Notes: generated by a model from the sequence alone, not told the origin. A stretch of 64,000 bases of DNA from Sphingomonas kyeonggiensis (GCF_014196745.1 NZ_JACIEH010000003.1:930001-994000); one strand, 5' to 3'; shown: positions 35,347-44,881, counted from the first letter of the stretch. Program-made: numbers and translations.

Positions 35347-36237
35347 CTAGTTGCTCCGCATGTTCGCCTTGCGAGCCTTGGTCTGCCGCAAGGTCTCGAA
35401 GAATGCGGCAATCATCCGGCTGCGCCGCCGCTCGCGCAGGCAGCAGACATAGATATGGGTCAGCACCGGCGCGCCGGCGATCGGCAACGGGTGCAACTGC
35501 GCATCGGGGACATATTCGGATTCGGAGACCGTTCCGATTCCCAGCCCGCGGATCACGGCTTCGCGGATGGCTTCGCGGCTGCCGATCTCCATCGAGACCC
35601 GGGCTGTCGCACCGATTGCCGCCATGCCCTCTTCCAGCGCGCGGCGGGTCGTCGAGCCGCGTTCGCGCATCAGCAGCTTCTCCCTGGCCAGGTCGGCGAG
35701 CTCGATGGTCTTGAGCGCTGCCAGCCGATGATCCCGCCGGACAAAGGCAGTGATCGGATAGCTGGCATAATGCTGGACGTAGTAGCGGTCGTCATCGGTG
35801 TCGCGCGCCAGCACGCCGACATCGCAGCCATAGCTGCTCAGCTCGCCCAGCACCGCTTCGGAATTGCCGAGCGCCGTGGAGAGATAGACATCGGGATAGC
35901 TGGCGTTGAACGCCTCGATCATCTCGATGACCTGGAACGGGCTCACCGCGCCGATCTTCAGCGAACCGCTCCGCAGGTCGGCGCTGTCCTTCAGCATCAT
36001 CGCGGCATCGTCTTCGAGGCCGATCATCTGCCGCGCGATCTGCAACAGTTCCTCGCCCACCTGGGTCAGTTCGATCCGCCGGCCCCGCCGCTCGAACAGG
36101 CGCACGCCATGCTCTTCCTCGAGCGTCTGGATCTGGGAAGTGATCGTCGTCTGGCTGGTCTTGAGCGCACGCGCGGCCGCGGTGAAGCCATTGTAGCGCG
36201 CGACGGCGATGAAGCTGCGGAGCTGATTGAGGGTCAC
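35347..36237 (-). CDS. LysR-family regulator of the phosphonate region
   Basis: A 296-residue LysR regulator. The N-terminal winged helix reads LRSFIAVARYNGFTAAARAL and QTTITSQIQTLEEEHGVRLF; the rest is the effector-binding domain (GSLKIGAVSPFQVIEMIEAF, LGIGTVSESE). The start is a GTG at 36237. It lies 123 bases ahead of phnX on the same strand and diverges from the TonB receptor gene, so it can control both directions. Its wording resembles regulators linked to 2-aminoethylphosphonate use; that match is from memory of the family and is tentative. Confidence 0.9.
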   Translation of the reverse strand: MTLNQLRSFIAVARYNGFTAAARALKTSQTTITSQIQTLEEEHGVRLFERRGRRIELTQVGEELLQIARQMIGLEDDAAMMLKDSADLRSGSLKIGAVSPFQVIEMIEAFNASYPDVYLSTALGNSEAVLGELSSYGCDVGVLARDTDDDRYYVQHYASYPITAFVRRDHRLAALKTIELADLAREKLLMRERGSTTRRALEEGMAAIGATARVSMEIGSREAIREAVIRGLGIGTVSESEYVPDAQLHPLPIAGAPVLTHIYVCCLRERRRSRMIAAFFETLRQTKARKANMRSN

Positions 36238-36437
36238 AGATCAATCCATCGAAATTATCGATCGATATATCGGTAGAGCACGGCGCATCCCACAACAATA
36301 GCGTCACGCGGGCTTCCTATCCGGTCTCCTGACAACAACGAGACCAGAATCGCTGCGGTGCCCTGCGCTGGAGCGGCGGATGCCGGGCAACCGGTTCCCT
36401 GGTCGAGATCCTATGTTCTGAGATCCAGGGGGATAGA
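36238..36437. promoter_or_regulatory. Divergent promoter region with TATCGATCGATA palindrome
   Basis: Between the LysR gene and the divergent receptor gene. Positions 36256-36267 read TATCGATCGATA, a perfect 12-base palindrome, 19 bases upstream of the LysR GTG and flanked by AT-rich sequence. LysR proteins usually bind dyads of this size next to their own gene, so this is a candidate operator. AGGGGGA at 36427-36433 is the ribosome-binding site of the receptor gene. Confidence 0.5.
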
Positions 36438-39400
36438 ATGACGTCTCGCAACTCGATCCTGTGTGGCACCGCGATCCTCGCCGCGCTCACCGCAAGCGCG
36501 ACTGCGCATGCGCAAGGCGCTTCCCCCTCCAGCGCCGCGATCGATCAGGACAAGGGACGCGATGAGATCATCGTCACCGGCTCGAACCTGCACCGTCCGG
36601 ATGCCGAAGGCGCATTGCCGGTGACGGTGATCGACCAGGCCGATTTCGACCTGCGCGGCGGATCGACCGGCGCCGACCTGTACGAGACGATTTCCGCCGG
36701 TGCCCCGCCCGAGATCAACGAAGGTACCATCGCCTCGCAGGGCGCGCGCGGCGACGTCACCTCGATCGATCTGCGCGGCATCGGCGCGGGCAGCACGCTG
36801 CTGCTGATCAACGGCCGCCGCATGGCGCCGCATCCGCTTTCGGGCACGGACCAGGGCGTGCCCTCGCTCTCGCCCAACGCCAATGTGATCCCGACGGCGC
36901 TGCTCTCGCGCGTCGAGGTGCTGCGCGACGGCGCCTCGGCGATCTACGGCGCGGACGCGGCGGCGGGCGTGGTCAACAACATCTTCCGGCTCGACAAGGA
37001 GCAGGGCAAGATCGCGCTCAATTCCTCGGTCACCCAGCATGGCGGCGCCGAGGAATTCCGGATCACCGGCGCCAAGACCCTCAAGTTCGGCCGCACCTCG
37101 ATCGGCGTCGCCGCCGACTATTTCGAGCGCAACCTGCTGACCTTCGCCGATCGCAAATGGGGCTCGCAGTCCGATCTGCGGCGCACCCGCGAACTGCCCG
37201 CGCCGTGGAACGGCCTGCCGGTGATCAATCCGGCGACGGGCACGGCCTTCGCGCTCGACAACGACCTCGATAACGGCAGCACGATCAACCATTACGGCCA
37301 ATATCGCCGCGGCTTCATCCAGTCCGACTATCTGACCTTCAACGGCGGGCGCCCGGACGGCAATCGCGGCATCTCGACCTCCACTACGCCGGTAAACGGC
37401 GTCGCCACCGTGGCGGCGGACGGGACCTTCTTCCTCTACCCCACCGCCAATGGCTCGGTGAACTTCAAGCAGACCACGCCCTCGCGCAACCTGGGCACTG
37501 CCGAGGACGAATATTACGACAACCGCCTCATCCACCGCGCGATCCTGCCGGCGCTGAAGCGCGTCAACCTGGCGGTGTTCGCCGAGCATGAGCTGAGCGA
37601 CAGCGTCACGCTGTTCGGCGACGTGGTCTATTCGGGCTCGCGCGCGAACAGCCAGCGCGAAGAAGCCAATATGCAGAACGTCAACGAGCCCGGGCTCTAC
37701 GTTCCTGCATCCAATCCGTACAATCCGTTCGGCGTGCGCTTCTACGATCCGCAGGGCCGGCCCAATGCCGACGGCACGCCGCGCATCACCGGCACGCCGG
37801 CCGACGTCACCATCGTCTCCGGCCTGATCCCCGCCGGTACGCGCGATCGCTACATCCAGGTCAATTCGAGCTTCTACCGCGCGCTCGGCGGCGTGCGCGG
37901 GCGGTTCGCCAATGGCTGGAACTGGGAGAGTGGGGTACTGGTCTCGGGCGCCTACAGCCATGAGACCGAGCGGAACATCTACCGCGAATCGCTGCTGCGC
38001 ATGGCGCTGAACCGCACCGATGCGACCGCCTATAATCCGTTCCCGGTCACCTTCAAGGTGGTCAACAACCAGGTCGTCGCGGACAAGCCCTATGTGAACC
38101 CGACATCGGTGACCGACCCGATGTACGACACCGACAATCGCTACGGGAAGACGCGGCTGATCACCTGGGACGCCAAGCTCACCGGCGAGCTATGGCAGCT
38201 TCCGGGCGGCGGCGGGCGCATCGAGTTCGCCACCGGCGTCGAGGCGCGCTGGGAGAGGTACGATGCGTGGAAGGCCCCCTATGCCGGGCTCAATCCCGCG
38301 GGCTCGGGCGCGCAATTCCCCTATCTGCGCGACAACGACAACGACTTCATCGCGATGAGCCCCAATGCGGACATTCATGCGAGCCAGAACGTCCAGTCCG
38401 GCTATGCCGAAGTCGCGCTGCCGCTGGTGACGCGGGCGAACCGTTTCTTCCTGTTCCAGCAGCTCGAACTGGGCGCCGCGGTGCGCCACGAGCGCTTCTC
38501 GATCCATGGCGAGAGCACCACGCCGAAGTTCAGCGTGCTGTGGGGGCCGACGCCGTGGCTGAAGCTGCGTGCATCGTACAACCGCTCGTTCCGCGCACCG
38601 AACCTGGCGCAGACCAACACCACGCCGCTGCTGCGGGTGAACTACACCGCCGATCCCTATCGCGCCGACGTGACCAATGCCGCGGCCGACAACAGCGGCC
38701 CGCGCCGCACCTTCCGCCAGGGCAATGATCTGCTCAATCCCGAGCGCTCGAAGAACTGGAGCGCCGGCTTCCTGCTCGACGTGCCGGGGATCCGCGGCCT
38801 GTCGCTGACCGCTGACTATTGGCGGCTGAACCAGCGGGACGCGATCACCGCGATCGGCAATGCCGAGGTGCTGGCCGCCGATGAACTCGCGCTCGACCTC
38901 GCCACCCAGGCGGCGCTCGCTTCGGGCAAGACGATCGACCAGGTCAATCTCGGCTCGGGCACGGCGAGCTATGCCGGCAACAGCCGCGTGACGCGCCGCG
39001 CGCCTACCGCCGCCGACATCGCCAGCTTCGCCGCCTATAACGCCGCCCAGCCGACCAACGCGACGAAGCGCGCGGCGGTCGGCGAGATCACCAGCCTGAT
39101 CAACGACTATATCAACCTGGGCTCGCGCAAGCTCGCGGGCATCGATTTCGCGCTGAACTATCGCGTGCCCGATTTCGGCATCGGCCAGTTCAGCGTGCGG
39201 GTGGAAGGCACGCGCAACCTCGAGCGCAAGGAAGAGCTCGCCGATGACGGGGTGGTGAGCGACGAGCTCGGCAAGAACCGTCGCGCCAAGTGGAAGGGCA
39301 ACCTGACGGTGAACTGGAAGAGCGGGCCGTGGTCGGCCGGCTGGTTCACCAGCTATTACGGCCCCTATGCCGACACCTCCGCCGCGACCACCGAGGCGAT

Positions 39401-39665
39401 CTACGACGCGCTCGGCCGGCCCGGGAGCATCAGGGTGTTCAACGAGAGCGGCATCAAGCGCTTCTACATGCGCGTCGAGCCGGCGGTGCTGCACAATCTC
39501 AACATCACCTACACGCTGCCCGACAAGGATACGCGCATCACCGTCGGCGTGAACAACATCTTCGACGCCTGGCCGCCGGTGGCGGACGAGGACGAGGGTT
39601 ATTTCACCGGCACCGCCAATCCGCGCGGCCGCCAGTTCCGCCTGAAGTTCGATCACCGCTTCTGA
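36438..39665 (+). CDS. Large TonB-dependent receptor of the phosphonate region
   Basis: A 1075-residue outer-membrane receptor. A signal peptide (AILAALTASATAHAQG) is followed by a TonB-box-like DEIIVTGSNLHRP, a plug (SIDLRGIGAGSTLLLINGRR, RVEVLRDGASAIYGADAAAG) and a long barrel ending RQFRLKFDHRF. The size and LINGRR motif place it with the large sphingomonad/xanthomonad receptors. AGGGGGA provides a good ribosome-binding site. It is transcribed with the following phosphodiesterase gene, 57 bases apart, so its ligand may be a phosphate-ester- or phosphonate-containing molecule; this is inferred. Confidence 0.88.
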   Translation: MTSRNSILCGTAILAALTASATAHAQGASPSSAAIDQDKGRDEIIVTGSNLHRPDAEGALPVTVIDQADFDLRGGSTGADLYETISAGAPPEINEGTIASQGARGDVTSIDLRGIGAGSTLLLINGRRMAPHPLSGTDQGVPSLSPNANVIPTALLSRVEVLRDGASAIYGADAAAGVVNNIFRLDKEQGKIALNSSVTQHGGAEEFRITGAKTLKFGRTSIGVAADYFERNLLTFADRKWGSQSDLRRTRELPAPWNGLPVINPATGTAFALDNDLDNGSTINHYGQYRRGFIQSDYLTFNGGRPDGNRGISTSTTPVNGVATVAADGTFFLYPTANGSVNFKQTTPSRNLGTAEDEYYDNRLIHRAILPALKRVNLAVFAEHELSDSVTLFGDVVYSGSRANSQREEANMQNVNEPGLYVPASNPYNPFGVRFYDPQGRPNADGTPRITGTPADVTIVSGLIPAGTRDRYIQVNSSFYRALGGVRGRFANGWNWESGVLVSGAYSHETERNIYRESLLRMALNRTDATAYNPFPVTFKVVNNQVVADKPYVNPTSVTDPMYDTDNRYGKTRLITWDAKLTGELWQLPGGGGRIEFATGVEARWERYDAWKAPYAGLNPAGSGAQFPYLRDNDNDFIAMSPNADIHASQNVQSGYAEVALPLVTRANRFFLFQQLELGAAVRHERFSIHGESTTPKFSVLWGPTPWLKLRASYNRSFRAPNLAQTNTTPLLRVNYTADPYRADVTNAAADNSGPRRTFRQGNDLLNPERSKNWSAGFLLDVPGIRGLSLTADYWRLNQRDAITAIGNAEVLAADELALDLATQAALASGKTIDQVNLGSGTASYAGNSRVTRRAPTAADIASFAAYNAAQPTNATKRAAVGEITSLINDYINLGSRKLAGIDFALNYRVPDFGIGQFSVRVEGTRNLERKEELADDGVVSDELGKNRRAKWKGNLTVNWKSGPWSAGWFTSYYGPYADTSAATTEAIYDALGRPGSIRVFNESGIKRFYMRVEPAVLHNLNITYTLPDKDTRITVGVNNIFDAWPPVADEDEGYFTGTANPRGRQFRLKFDHRF

Positions 39666-39722
39666 TCCTTGCTCCGCCGCCGCGCGGCGGGGCATTCCCT
39701 CGTCTGAAACCCGGAGCCGGGC

Positions 39723-40979
39723 ATGAAATCGCCGTTCTTCCTCCTGTTGCCGGCGCTTCTTGCCCTGCCCATTCCGGCGGGTGCCCAGCGCGCATCCGGT
39801 CCCGGCGCGCGCCAGCCGGTGCTGATGATCTCGATCGACGGGCTGATGCCCGAAGCGGTGCTGCAGGCCGATGCGCACGGGCTGAAGATCCCGGTGCTGC
39901 GCGGCATCCTCGAGCGAGGCAGCTATGCGCAGGAAGTGGTCAATGTGAACCCGACGGTGACCAACCCGAACCATGTGACCCTTGTCACCGGCGTGCTGCC
40001 GCGCGAGCACGGCATCCACAACAATCGCCCTTTCGCACCGCTGGAACGCGCGCCCGCAACCTATCGCCTCTATTCCCAGATCGGGGCTTCGACCCTGTGG
40101 GGCGCGGCGAAACAGGCGGGGCTGACTACCGGCAGCATCTTCTGGCCGGTGACCGACAAGGCCGGCGACATCGATTTCAACATCACCAGGGGCGCGGACG
40201 AGGACGAGGCGGCGATCGCGCGCGACGCGGCGGCAATGATCGCGGAGCATCGACCCCAGTTCCTGACGGTCCACTTCGTCTCGCTCGATCATCGCGCGCA
40301 TGAGGCTGGACCGTTCAGCGCGGAGGCCAATGCGGCGCTCGAGCGGATCGACGCGGCCATCGGCATGCTGATCGAGGCGGAGCGCAGGGCCCATCCGGGC
40401 GCCGTCGTCGCGATCGTGTCGGATCATGGCTTCGCGCCCGCATCCCGGCAGGTGCATCTGAACGTCGCCTTCGCCGATGCGGGCCTGCTCACGCTCGGCG
40501 GAGGCTCCGAGCCGGCCGTCGCGAGCTGGCGTGCTACGGCCTGGTATGTCGGTGCGATGGCGATGATCGTGGTCAGGGATCCGCGCGATCACGAGGCGGT
40601 CCAGCGCATCAGGGCGCTTCTCGACAAGCTGGCCGCGGATCCCGCGAACGGCATCGAAGGGATCCATGACCGTGCGGATATCGCTGGCCTGGGTTTGCCG
40701 CCGGTCGATTTCGTCGTCGGCTTCAAGCCTGGCTACCGTATGGGCACGGCACTCACCGGACCGCTGCGCACGCCGTTCAAGGGCGGCGCGCACGGCGCTT
40801 TCTCGACACGGACGCTGCGTCCGGACATGCATTCGGCCTTCCTGATTTCCGGTCCGGGCGTTGCCGAGGGCAGGAACCTCGGCACGATCGACATCCGCCA
40901 GATCGCGCCCACGCTCGCGCTGAAGCTCGGCGTGGTGCTTCCGGCTGCGAAGATGCCGCCGCTGAATCTGAAGAACTAG
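39723..40979 (+). CDS. Secreted NPP-type phosphodiesterase (alkaline phosphatase superfamily)
   Basis: A 418-residue periplasmic enzyme with a signal peptide (FFLLLPALLALPIPAGAQ). Metal-site residues are visible: Asp39 in MISIDGLMPEA, the nucleophile Thr80 in NPTVTNPNHVTLVTG, then SLDHRAHEAGP, IVSDHGFAP and GGAHGAFST. This is the nucleotide pyrophosphatase/phosphodiesterase pattern, which also includes phosphonoacetate hydrolase and phosphonate monoester hydrolases. GGAG lies six bases before the ATG. Together with the receptor it could release phosphate or a phosphonate headgroup outside the inner membrane for import by the MFS permease. Confidence 0.88.
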   Translation: MKSPFFLLLPALLALPIPAGAQRASGPGARQPVLMISIDGLMPEAVLQADAHGLKIPVLRGILERGSYAQEVVNVNPTVTNPNHVTLVTGVLPREHGIHNNRPFAPLERAPATYRLYSQIGASTLWGAAKQAGLTTGSIFWPVTDKAGDIDFNITRGADEDEAAIARDAAAMIAEHRPQFLTVHFVSLDHRAHEAGPFSAEANAALERIDAAIGMLIEAERRAHPGAVVAIVSDHGFAPASRQVHLNVAFADAGLLTLGGGSEPAVASWRATAWYVGAMAMIVVRDPRDHEAVQRIRALLDKLAADPANGIEGIHDRADIAGLGLPPVDFVVGFKPGYRMGTALTGPLRTPFKGGAHGAFSTRTLRPDMHSAFLISGPGVAEGRNLGTIDIRQIAPTLALKLGVVLPAAKMPPLNLKN

Positions 40980-41333
40980 AGCCGACCGACTGGCTCGATC
41001 ACCGGATCGCGGCGAACGCTCGTCCCGCTGCCCGGGGGCGTCAATATTGCCCGCGCGAGGCGACTTGGCGTGCATTGAACGTCTATCATGAAACCGCAAC
41101 ATCGATCGCCAATAAGCGAGTAAATATTAGTTCGATTCTCGCGCATATTTCACAAAATTACGGTCAATCTGGATGTAAATTCGGCGTTATGCGCGCATGA
41201 ATCCAGCTTGACCAAATAAAGATTAGAACTATTCATGGCGTCGAACCAAAATACATTGCTCCAGCATGGATACTTCTGTGCGTTGCTATAACGGGCTGCG
41301 ATTCTTCTAGTTGTATTATGGGAGGGCGCGTGT
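40980..41333. promoter_or_regulatory. AT-rich upstream region with a long inverted repeat
   Basis: No gene is seen in these 354 bases. From about 41090 the sequence is clearly AT-richer than its surroundings. GGTCAATCTGGAT (41162-41174) and ATCCAGCTTGACC (41201-41213) form an inverted repeat with 12 of 13 bases matching and a 26-base spacer, about 120 bases before the decarboxylase start. It may be an operator pair or an RNA hairpin in the leader. GGAGGG at 41321-41326 is the ribosome-binding site of the next gene. Confidence 0.6.
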
Positions 41334-42899
41334 ATGCATGGAGCAGTATCTTCGGTACGCGAGCTGGCGCCAGATCATAGTCCGATATTTTCTGAAATTG
41401 CTTCGCGTGATTTCGATCTGGAAGCACTGTTCGACGCAGATGGCTTCACGCGCCATGCTGAGCTGGCCGTCGACCGTCTGGCACGGCATCTCGCCGATAC
41501 TTCGATGCGCGGCCTTGCCCTTGCCGACCCCGCGCTGATCCTCGCCTCCGCCGTCAAGCTCACGCGCGGAGGAACCCCCGACGATCCCGAGGCGCATGCG
41601 CGCAAGCTCGGCCAGATCATCGACCTTTATGCCCGTACCGGCATCCAGGTCTATTCGCCCGGCTATATGGGGCGGCAGTTCTCGGGGCCGCTGCCGGTCT
41701 CGGCGGTGATCGAACTGGTCAGCGCGGTGCTCACCCAGCCGGCGTCCTTCTACGAAGCCGGGCAACTGCCCAATGTCGCCGAGCGCATCATGGGCGAGGA
41801 GCTCAATCGCTTCCTCGGCTTCCCGGCCGATCGCTTCGCCATGGTCACGACCTCGGGCGGCTCGCTCGCCAATCTCACTGCGATGCTCGCCGCGCGCAAC
41901 CGGCGCTATCCGGATGCCTGGCGCGATGGGCTGGCGGGTCTCGCATCGCGCCCCGCGATCGCGGTCGGCGAGGATGTGCACTACAGCGTGACGCGTGCCG
42001 CCGGCATCCTCGGCATCGGGGACGGGCAGCTGGTCCGCCTGCCGCTCGACGCCGAGCGGCGCATCGATCCGGAGCGGGCGCGGGAGGCGCTCGACGCGGC
42101 GGCGGCGCGCGGGCTCGACGTCTTCTGCATGGTCGCCAGCGCGGGCTCGACTTCGACCGGGGCGATCGATCCGTTCGACGCACTGGCCGACATCGCCGCC
42201 GAGCGCGGCCTGTGGCTGCACGTCGATGGCGCGCATGCAGCGAGCCTGCTCGTGTCCGATCGGCTGCGGCCGCGGCTGCGCGGGATCGAGCGCGTCGATT
42301 CGCTCGCCTGGGATGCGCACAAGACGATGTTCGTGCCGGCGGTGTGCACGATGCTGTTCTACCGCGACGCAGCCGCCGCGGTCGGCGCCTTCCAGCAGGA
42401 AGCGAGCTATGTGTTCGAGAAGACCGCCGACATCTACACGGCGTTCGACGCGGCCGACAAGAATTTCGAGTGCACCAAGCGGCCGATGATCATGTCGCTA
42501 TGGGTGCCCTGGGCGCTCTATGGCCGCGCGCCGTTCGCCGAGAAGCTCGAGCAGCTCTGCGACATGACCGAGACCGCGCGGACGATCCTGGCGCGGGCAC
42601 CGGACTTCGTGCCGTTGCATCGCCCGCAGAGCAATATCCTGTGCTTCCGATACCTGCCCGAACAGATGCTCGACGATGCGGCGCTGGGGCGGCTGCAGGG
42701 CGAGATCCGCACGCGGGTGCGCGCCCGTGGCCGCTTCTTCATCTCCAAGGTCGATCTCGACGGCCAGGCGGCGCTGCGTGTCGTGTTCATGAACCACCGC
42801 ATCACCGCCGATCATTTCCACCAGTTGCTCGATGAGATCCGCGAGGTCGCGGGTGCGATCATGGTCGAGCGCGCCGAAACCGAGAAAGCCCCGGCATGA
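41334..42899 (+). CDS. PLP-dependent group II amino-acid decarboxylase
   Basis: A 521-residue pyridoxal-phosphate enzyme of the aromatic amino acid/glutamate/diaminobutyrate decarboxylase family. Visible features are VTTSGGSLANLTAMLAAR (phosphate-binding), ASAGSTSTGAIDPFDALADI, the Asp-containing LWLHVDGAHAASLL and the PLP lysine in SLAWDAHKTMF. The N-terminal region (SPGYMGRQFSGPLP) also fits. The substrate amino acid is not predictable. It is the first gene of a seven-gene operon and its stop overlaps the next start by four bases (ATGA). A strong ribosome-binding site precedes the ATG. Confidence 0.9.
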   Translation: MHGAVSSVRELAPDHSPIFSEIASRDFDLEALFDADGFTRHAELAVDRLARHLADTSMRGLALADPALILASAVKLTRGGTPDDPEAHARKLGQIIDLYARTGIQVYSPGYMGRQFSGPLPVSAVIELVSAVLTQPASFYEAGQLPNVAERIMGEELNRFLGFPADRFAMVTTSGGSLANLTAMLAARNRRYPDAWRDGLAGLASRPAIAVGEDVHYSVTRAAGILGIGDGQLVRLPLDAERRIDPERAREALDAAAARGLDVFCMVASAGSTSTGAIDPFDALADIAAERGLWLHVDGAHAASLLVSDRLRPRLRGIERVDSLAWDAHKTMFVPAVCTMLFYRDAAAAVGAFQQEASYVFEKTADIYTAFDAADKNFECTKRPMIMSLWVPWALYGRAPFAEKLEQLCDMTETARTILARAPDFVPLHRPQSNILCFRYLPEQMLDDAALGRLQGEIRTRVRARGRFFISKVDLDGQAALRVVFMNHRITADHFHQLLDEIREVAGAIMVERAETEKAPA

Positions 42900-44434
42900 C
42901 CGTCTCCCTAGCCCCGCGCGCGGAAGCCGATGCTGCCGCTTTCGCCGCGCTGATCCCCGATGCCGAGTTCACGCCGGGCACCGCCGACGCGGTGACGCGA
43001 CTGCCCTCGTTTCTGAGCAAGATCCGCGAAGCCGAAGCGCTTTCGGGCAAGCCCTTCGCCGAGACCGACGCCGCGCTGCAGGATGCGCTGGTGCTGCGGC
43101 GCCTGGGGCAGATGGTCGAGACGCTGCGGCTCAATCCGCGTTGGGCGGAGCGCATCGCCGGCGCGGGGATCAAGGGGCCGCTGGAGAGCTTCGAGCAGTG
43201 GCAGGCGATCCCGATCGCCGACAAGCAGGTGATGCGCGACTATTTCATGGGCAGCCGCGAAGGGCTGGTCGTGCCGCTGTCGCAGGGCGGTTTCGAGATC
43301 GTGGCGAGCGGCGGCACCAGCAGCGGCGAGCCGGTCGAAGTGGTCTATTCGCTGCGCGAGCTCCACGACACCTATCGGCTGGCGGGCGAGTTCATGGGCC
43401 GCTACCAGCTCGCGCCGTTCCTCGACGGACCCGAGGCGCAGTGGATGATCACCACGCTCGCCGACTATCAGATGTGGTCGAGCGGTACGATGGTCGGCGG
43501 CGTGTTCCAGCATATCCCGCGTACCAACTATATCGGCGCCGGGCCGGTTACGAAGGACGTGTTCCAGCACATGATGCGCTATGAGGGGCTCAAGGCCTTC
43601 ATGGGCATCACCGCAAGCGTCGCGTTGCTGCCCGAAATGGGCGAGGGTCTCGACGACGCCGCGCGGCGCTCGTTGCGGGTGGCGATGTATGGCAGCGGCG
43701 TGCTCAACCCGCGGGTGCGCAGCGAACTCAAGGCGCGTTATCCCGACGTGGCGGTGCTGAGCTATTTCGCCGCGACCCAGGCCGAGACGATCGGGCTCCA
43801 GCTCGATCCCGACACGCCGTGGCTGGCCACCGTGCCCGGTCTCCACCTGGTCGAGATCGTCGATGCCGACGGGCGATGGGTGGCGGAAGGCGAGGAAGGC
43901 GAGCTGGTCGTCACGCGGCTCCACGCGCATGAGGCGCCGTTCCCGCGGCTGAGCATCGGTGATCGCGTGATCCGCCGGCCGGGCATGGCGGGCCCGGGCC
44001 TCACCACCCAGGTCTTCGAATTCGCCGGGCGCAGCAACGACGTCATCCATCTCGGCGACACGCAATTCTCCGCGACGCGCGTGCTGCCCGGACTGGTGCA
44101 GGCGCTGCGGCCGATGGGGATCGATCTCGATCGCGCGCACGAGCTGCAGTTCGTCAACGACCGGCCGACGCGCACCTTGCGGCTGCTGGCCTCGGTCGAC
44201 GCGCCCGAGCCGCTCGGGAAGCGTGTCGACTTCCTCGGCTATCCGGCGCTGCTCCACGCGTTCAGCCAGGCGATGTCCGGATCGCTGTCGCTGTTCAATC
44301 AGGGCGAGGCCAATTTCGCCTATATCGCCAAGAGCGGCTACCGCTTCGAGCTGCGTTTCGTCGCGCGCGACGGGGCCGAGATCGAACGTACCAGCGTGGG
44401 CAAGACCCCGCTGCTGCGCGACGTGCACGGTTGA
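42896..44434 (+). CDS. PaaK-like adenylate-forming enzyme
   Basis: A 512-residue protein of the AMP-binding superfamily, closest in wording to phenylacetate-CoA-ligase-like (PaaK/CapK) enzymes. The ATP loop is VASGGTSSGEPVEVVYS; later SYFAATQAETIG and EEGELVVTRLHAHEAPFPRL match the A5-A7 segments, with the acidic residue in GDRVIRR. It would activate a carboxylic acid as an acyl-AMP, passing it to CoA, an amine or another acceptor. No carrier protein is encoded nearby. It overlaps the decarboxylase gene, so an amine made by the decarboxylase may be the acyl acceptor; this is speculation. Confidence 0.82.
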   Translation: MTVSLAPRAEADAAAFAALIPDAEFTPGTADAVTRLPSFLSKIREAEALSGKPFAETDAALQDALVLRRLGQMVETLRLNPRWAERIAGAGIKGPLESFEQWQAIPIADKQVMRDYFMGSREGLVVPLSQGGFEIVASGGTSSGEPVEVVYSLRELHDTYRLAGEFMGRYQLAPFLDGPEAQWMITTLADYQMWSSGTMVGGVFQHIPRTNYIGAGPVTKDVFQHMMRYEGLKAFMGITASVALLPEMGEGLDDAARRSLRVAMYGSGVLNPRVRSELKARYPDVAVLSYFAATQAETIGLQLDPDTPWLATVPGLHLVEIVDADGRWVAEGEEGELVVTRLHAHEAPFPRLSIGDRVIRRPGMAGPGLTTQVFEFAGRSNDVIHLGDTQFSATRVLPGLVQALRPMGIDLDRAHELQFVNDRPTRTLRLLASVDAPEPLGKRVDFLGYPALLHAFSQAMSGSLSLFNQGEANFAYIAKSGYRFELRFVARDGAEIERTSVGKTPLLRDVHG

Positions 44435-44448
44435 GGGGGAGCGCGGAG

Positions 44449-44868
44449 ATGCAACCGATCAATATCGTGGTCTTGGTCGACTCGATCGCGGCGCTGTCCA
44501 AGGGCACGCTCAGCGACAATGTCCATCTGACCGACGATCATTCGCTGAGCCAGGGCAAGGGCACGGCGATGCTCAGGACCGTCTGCTGCCCGGGGCAATG
44601 GCTGCGCTGGAAGGTCCTTGCGGTCGACGTGCAGAGTCCGGCGGTGATCGCCGGCATCGACTTCCTGCCCTGGGACGATGTGCCCGAGGCGAGCGGCGTC
44701 GATCCCGATATCGACCGCTATGTCATGCCCCGCTGGCGTGCCTGGACCGGGCTGGTTCCGTGCGACACGCCGCCGGGCCGCTATCGCTACCGGCTCGCGT
44801 TGCAGATGGGCAGCGGCGGGCAATCGGTGATCTTCATCAACAGTCCGTCGATCGACGTGCTGGGCTGA
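44449..44868 (+). CDS. AidA/PixA-type inclusion-body protein, copy 1
   Basis: A 139-residue cytoplasmic protein of the AidA/PixA family. It begins with the family strand INIVVLVDSIAALSKGTLSD and ends with the pair YRYRLALQMGSGGQ and INSPSIDV. PixA forms crystalline inclusions in Xenorhabdus, and AidA is a quorum-sensing-controlled protein of Burkholderia; no enzymatic activity is known. It lacks a signal peptide. GCGGAG precedes the ATG at 44449, and it starts 14 bases after the adenylating-enzyme gene. It is the shortest of four tandem paralogues. Confidence 0.8.
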   Translation: MQPINIVVLVDSIAALSKGTLSDNVHLTDDHSLSQGKGTAMLRTVCCPGQWLRWKVLAVDVQSPAVIAGIDFLPWDDVPEASGVDPDIDRYVMPRWRAWTGLVPCDTPPGRYRYRLALQMGSGGQSVIFINSPSIDVLG

Positions 44869-44881
44869 GCGGGAGGGAAGC

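Noticed and set aside
38190..41102. 970-codon antisense frame opposite the receptor and phosphodiesterase genes
   Set aside because: No domain, no ribosome-binding site, and the plus-strand genes carry clear catalytic and receptor motifs.
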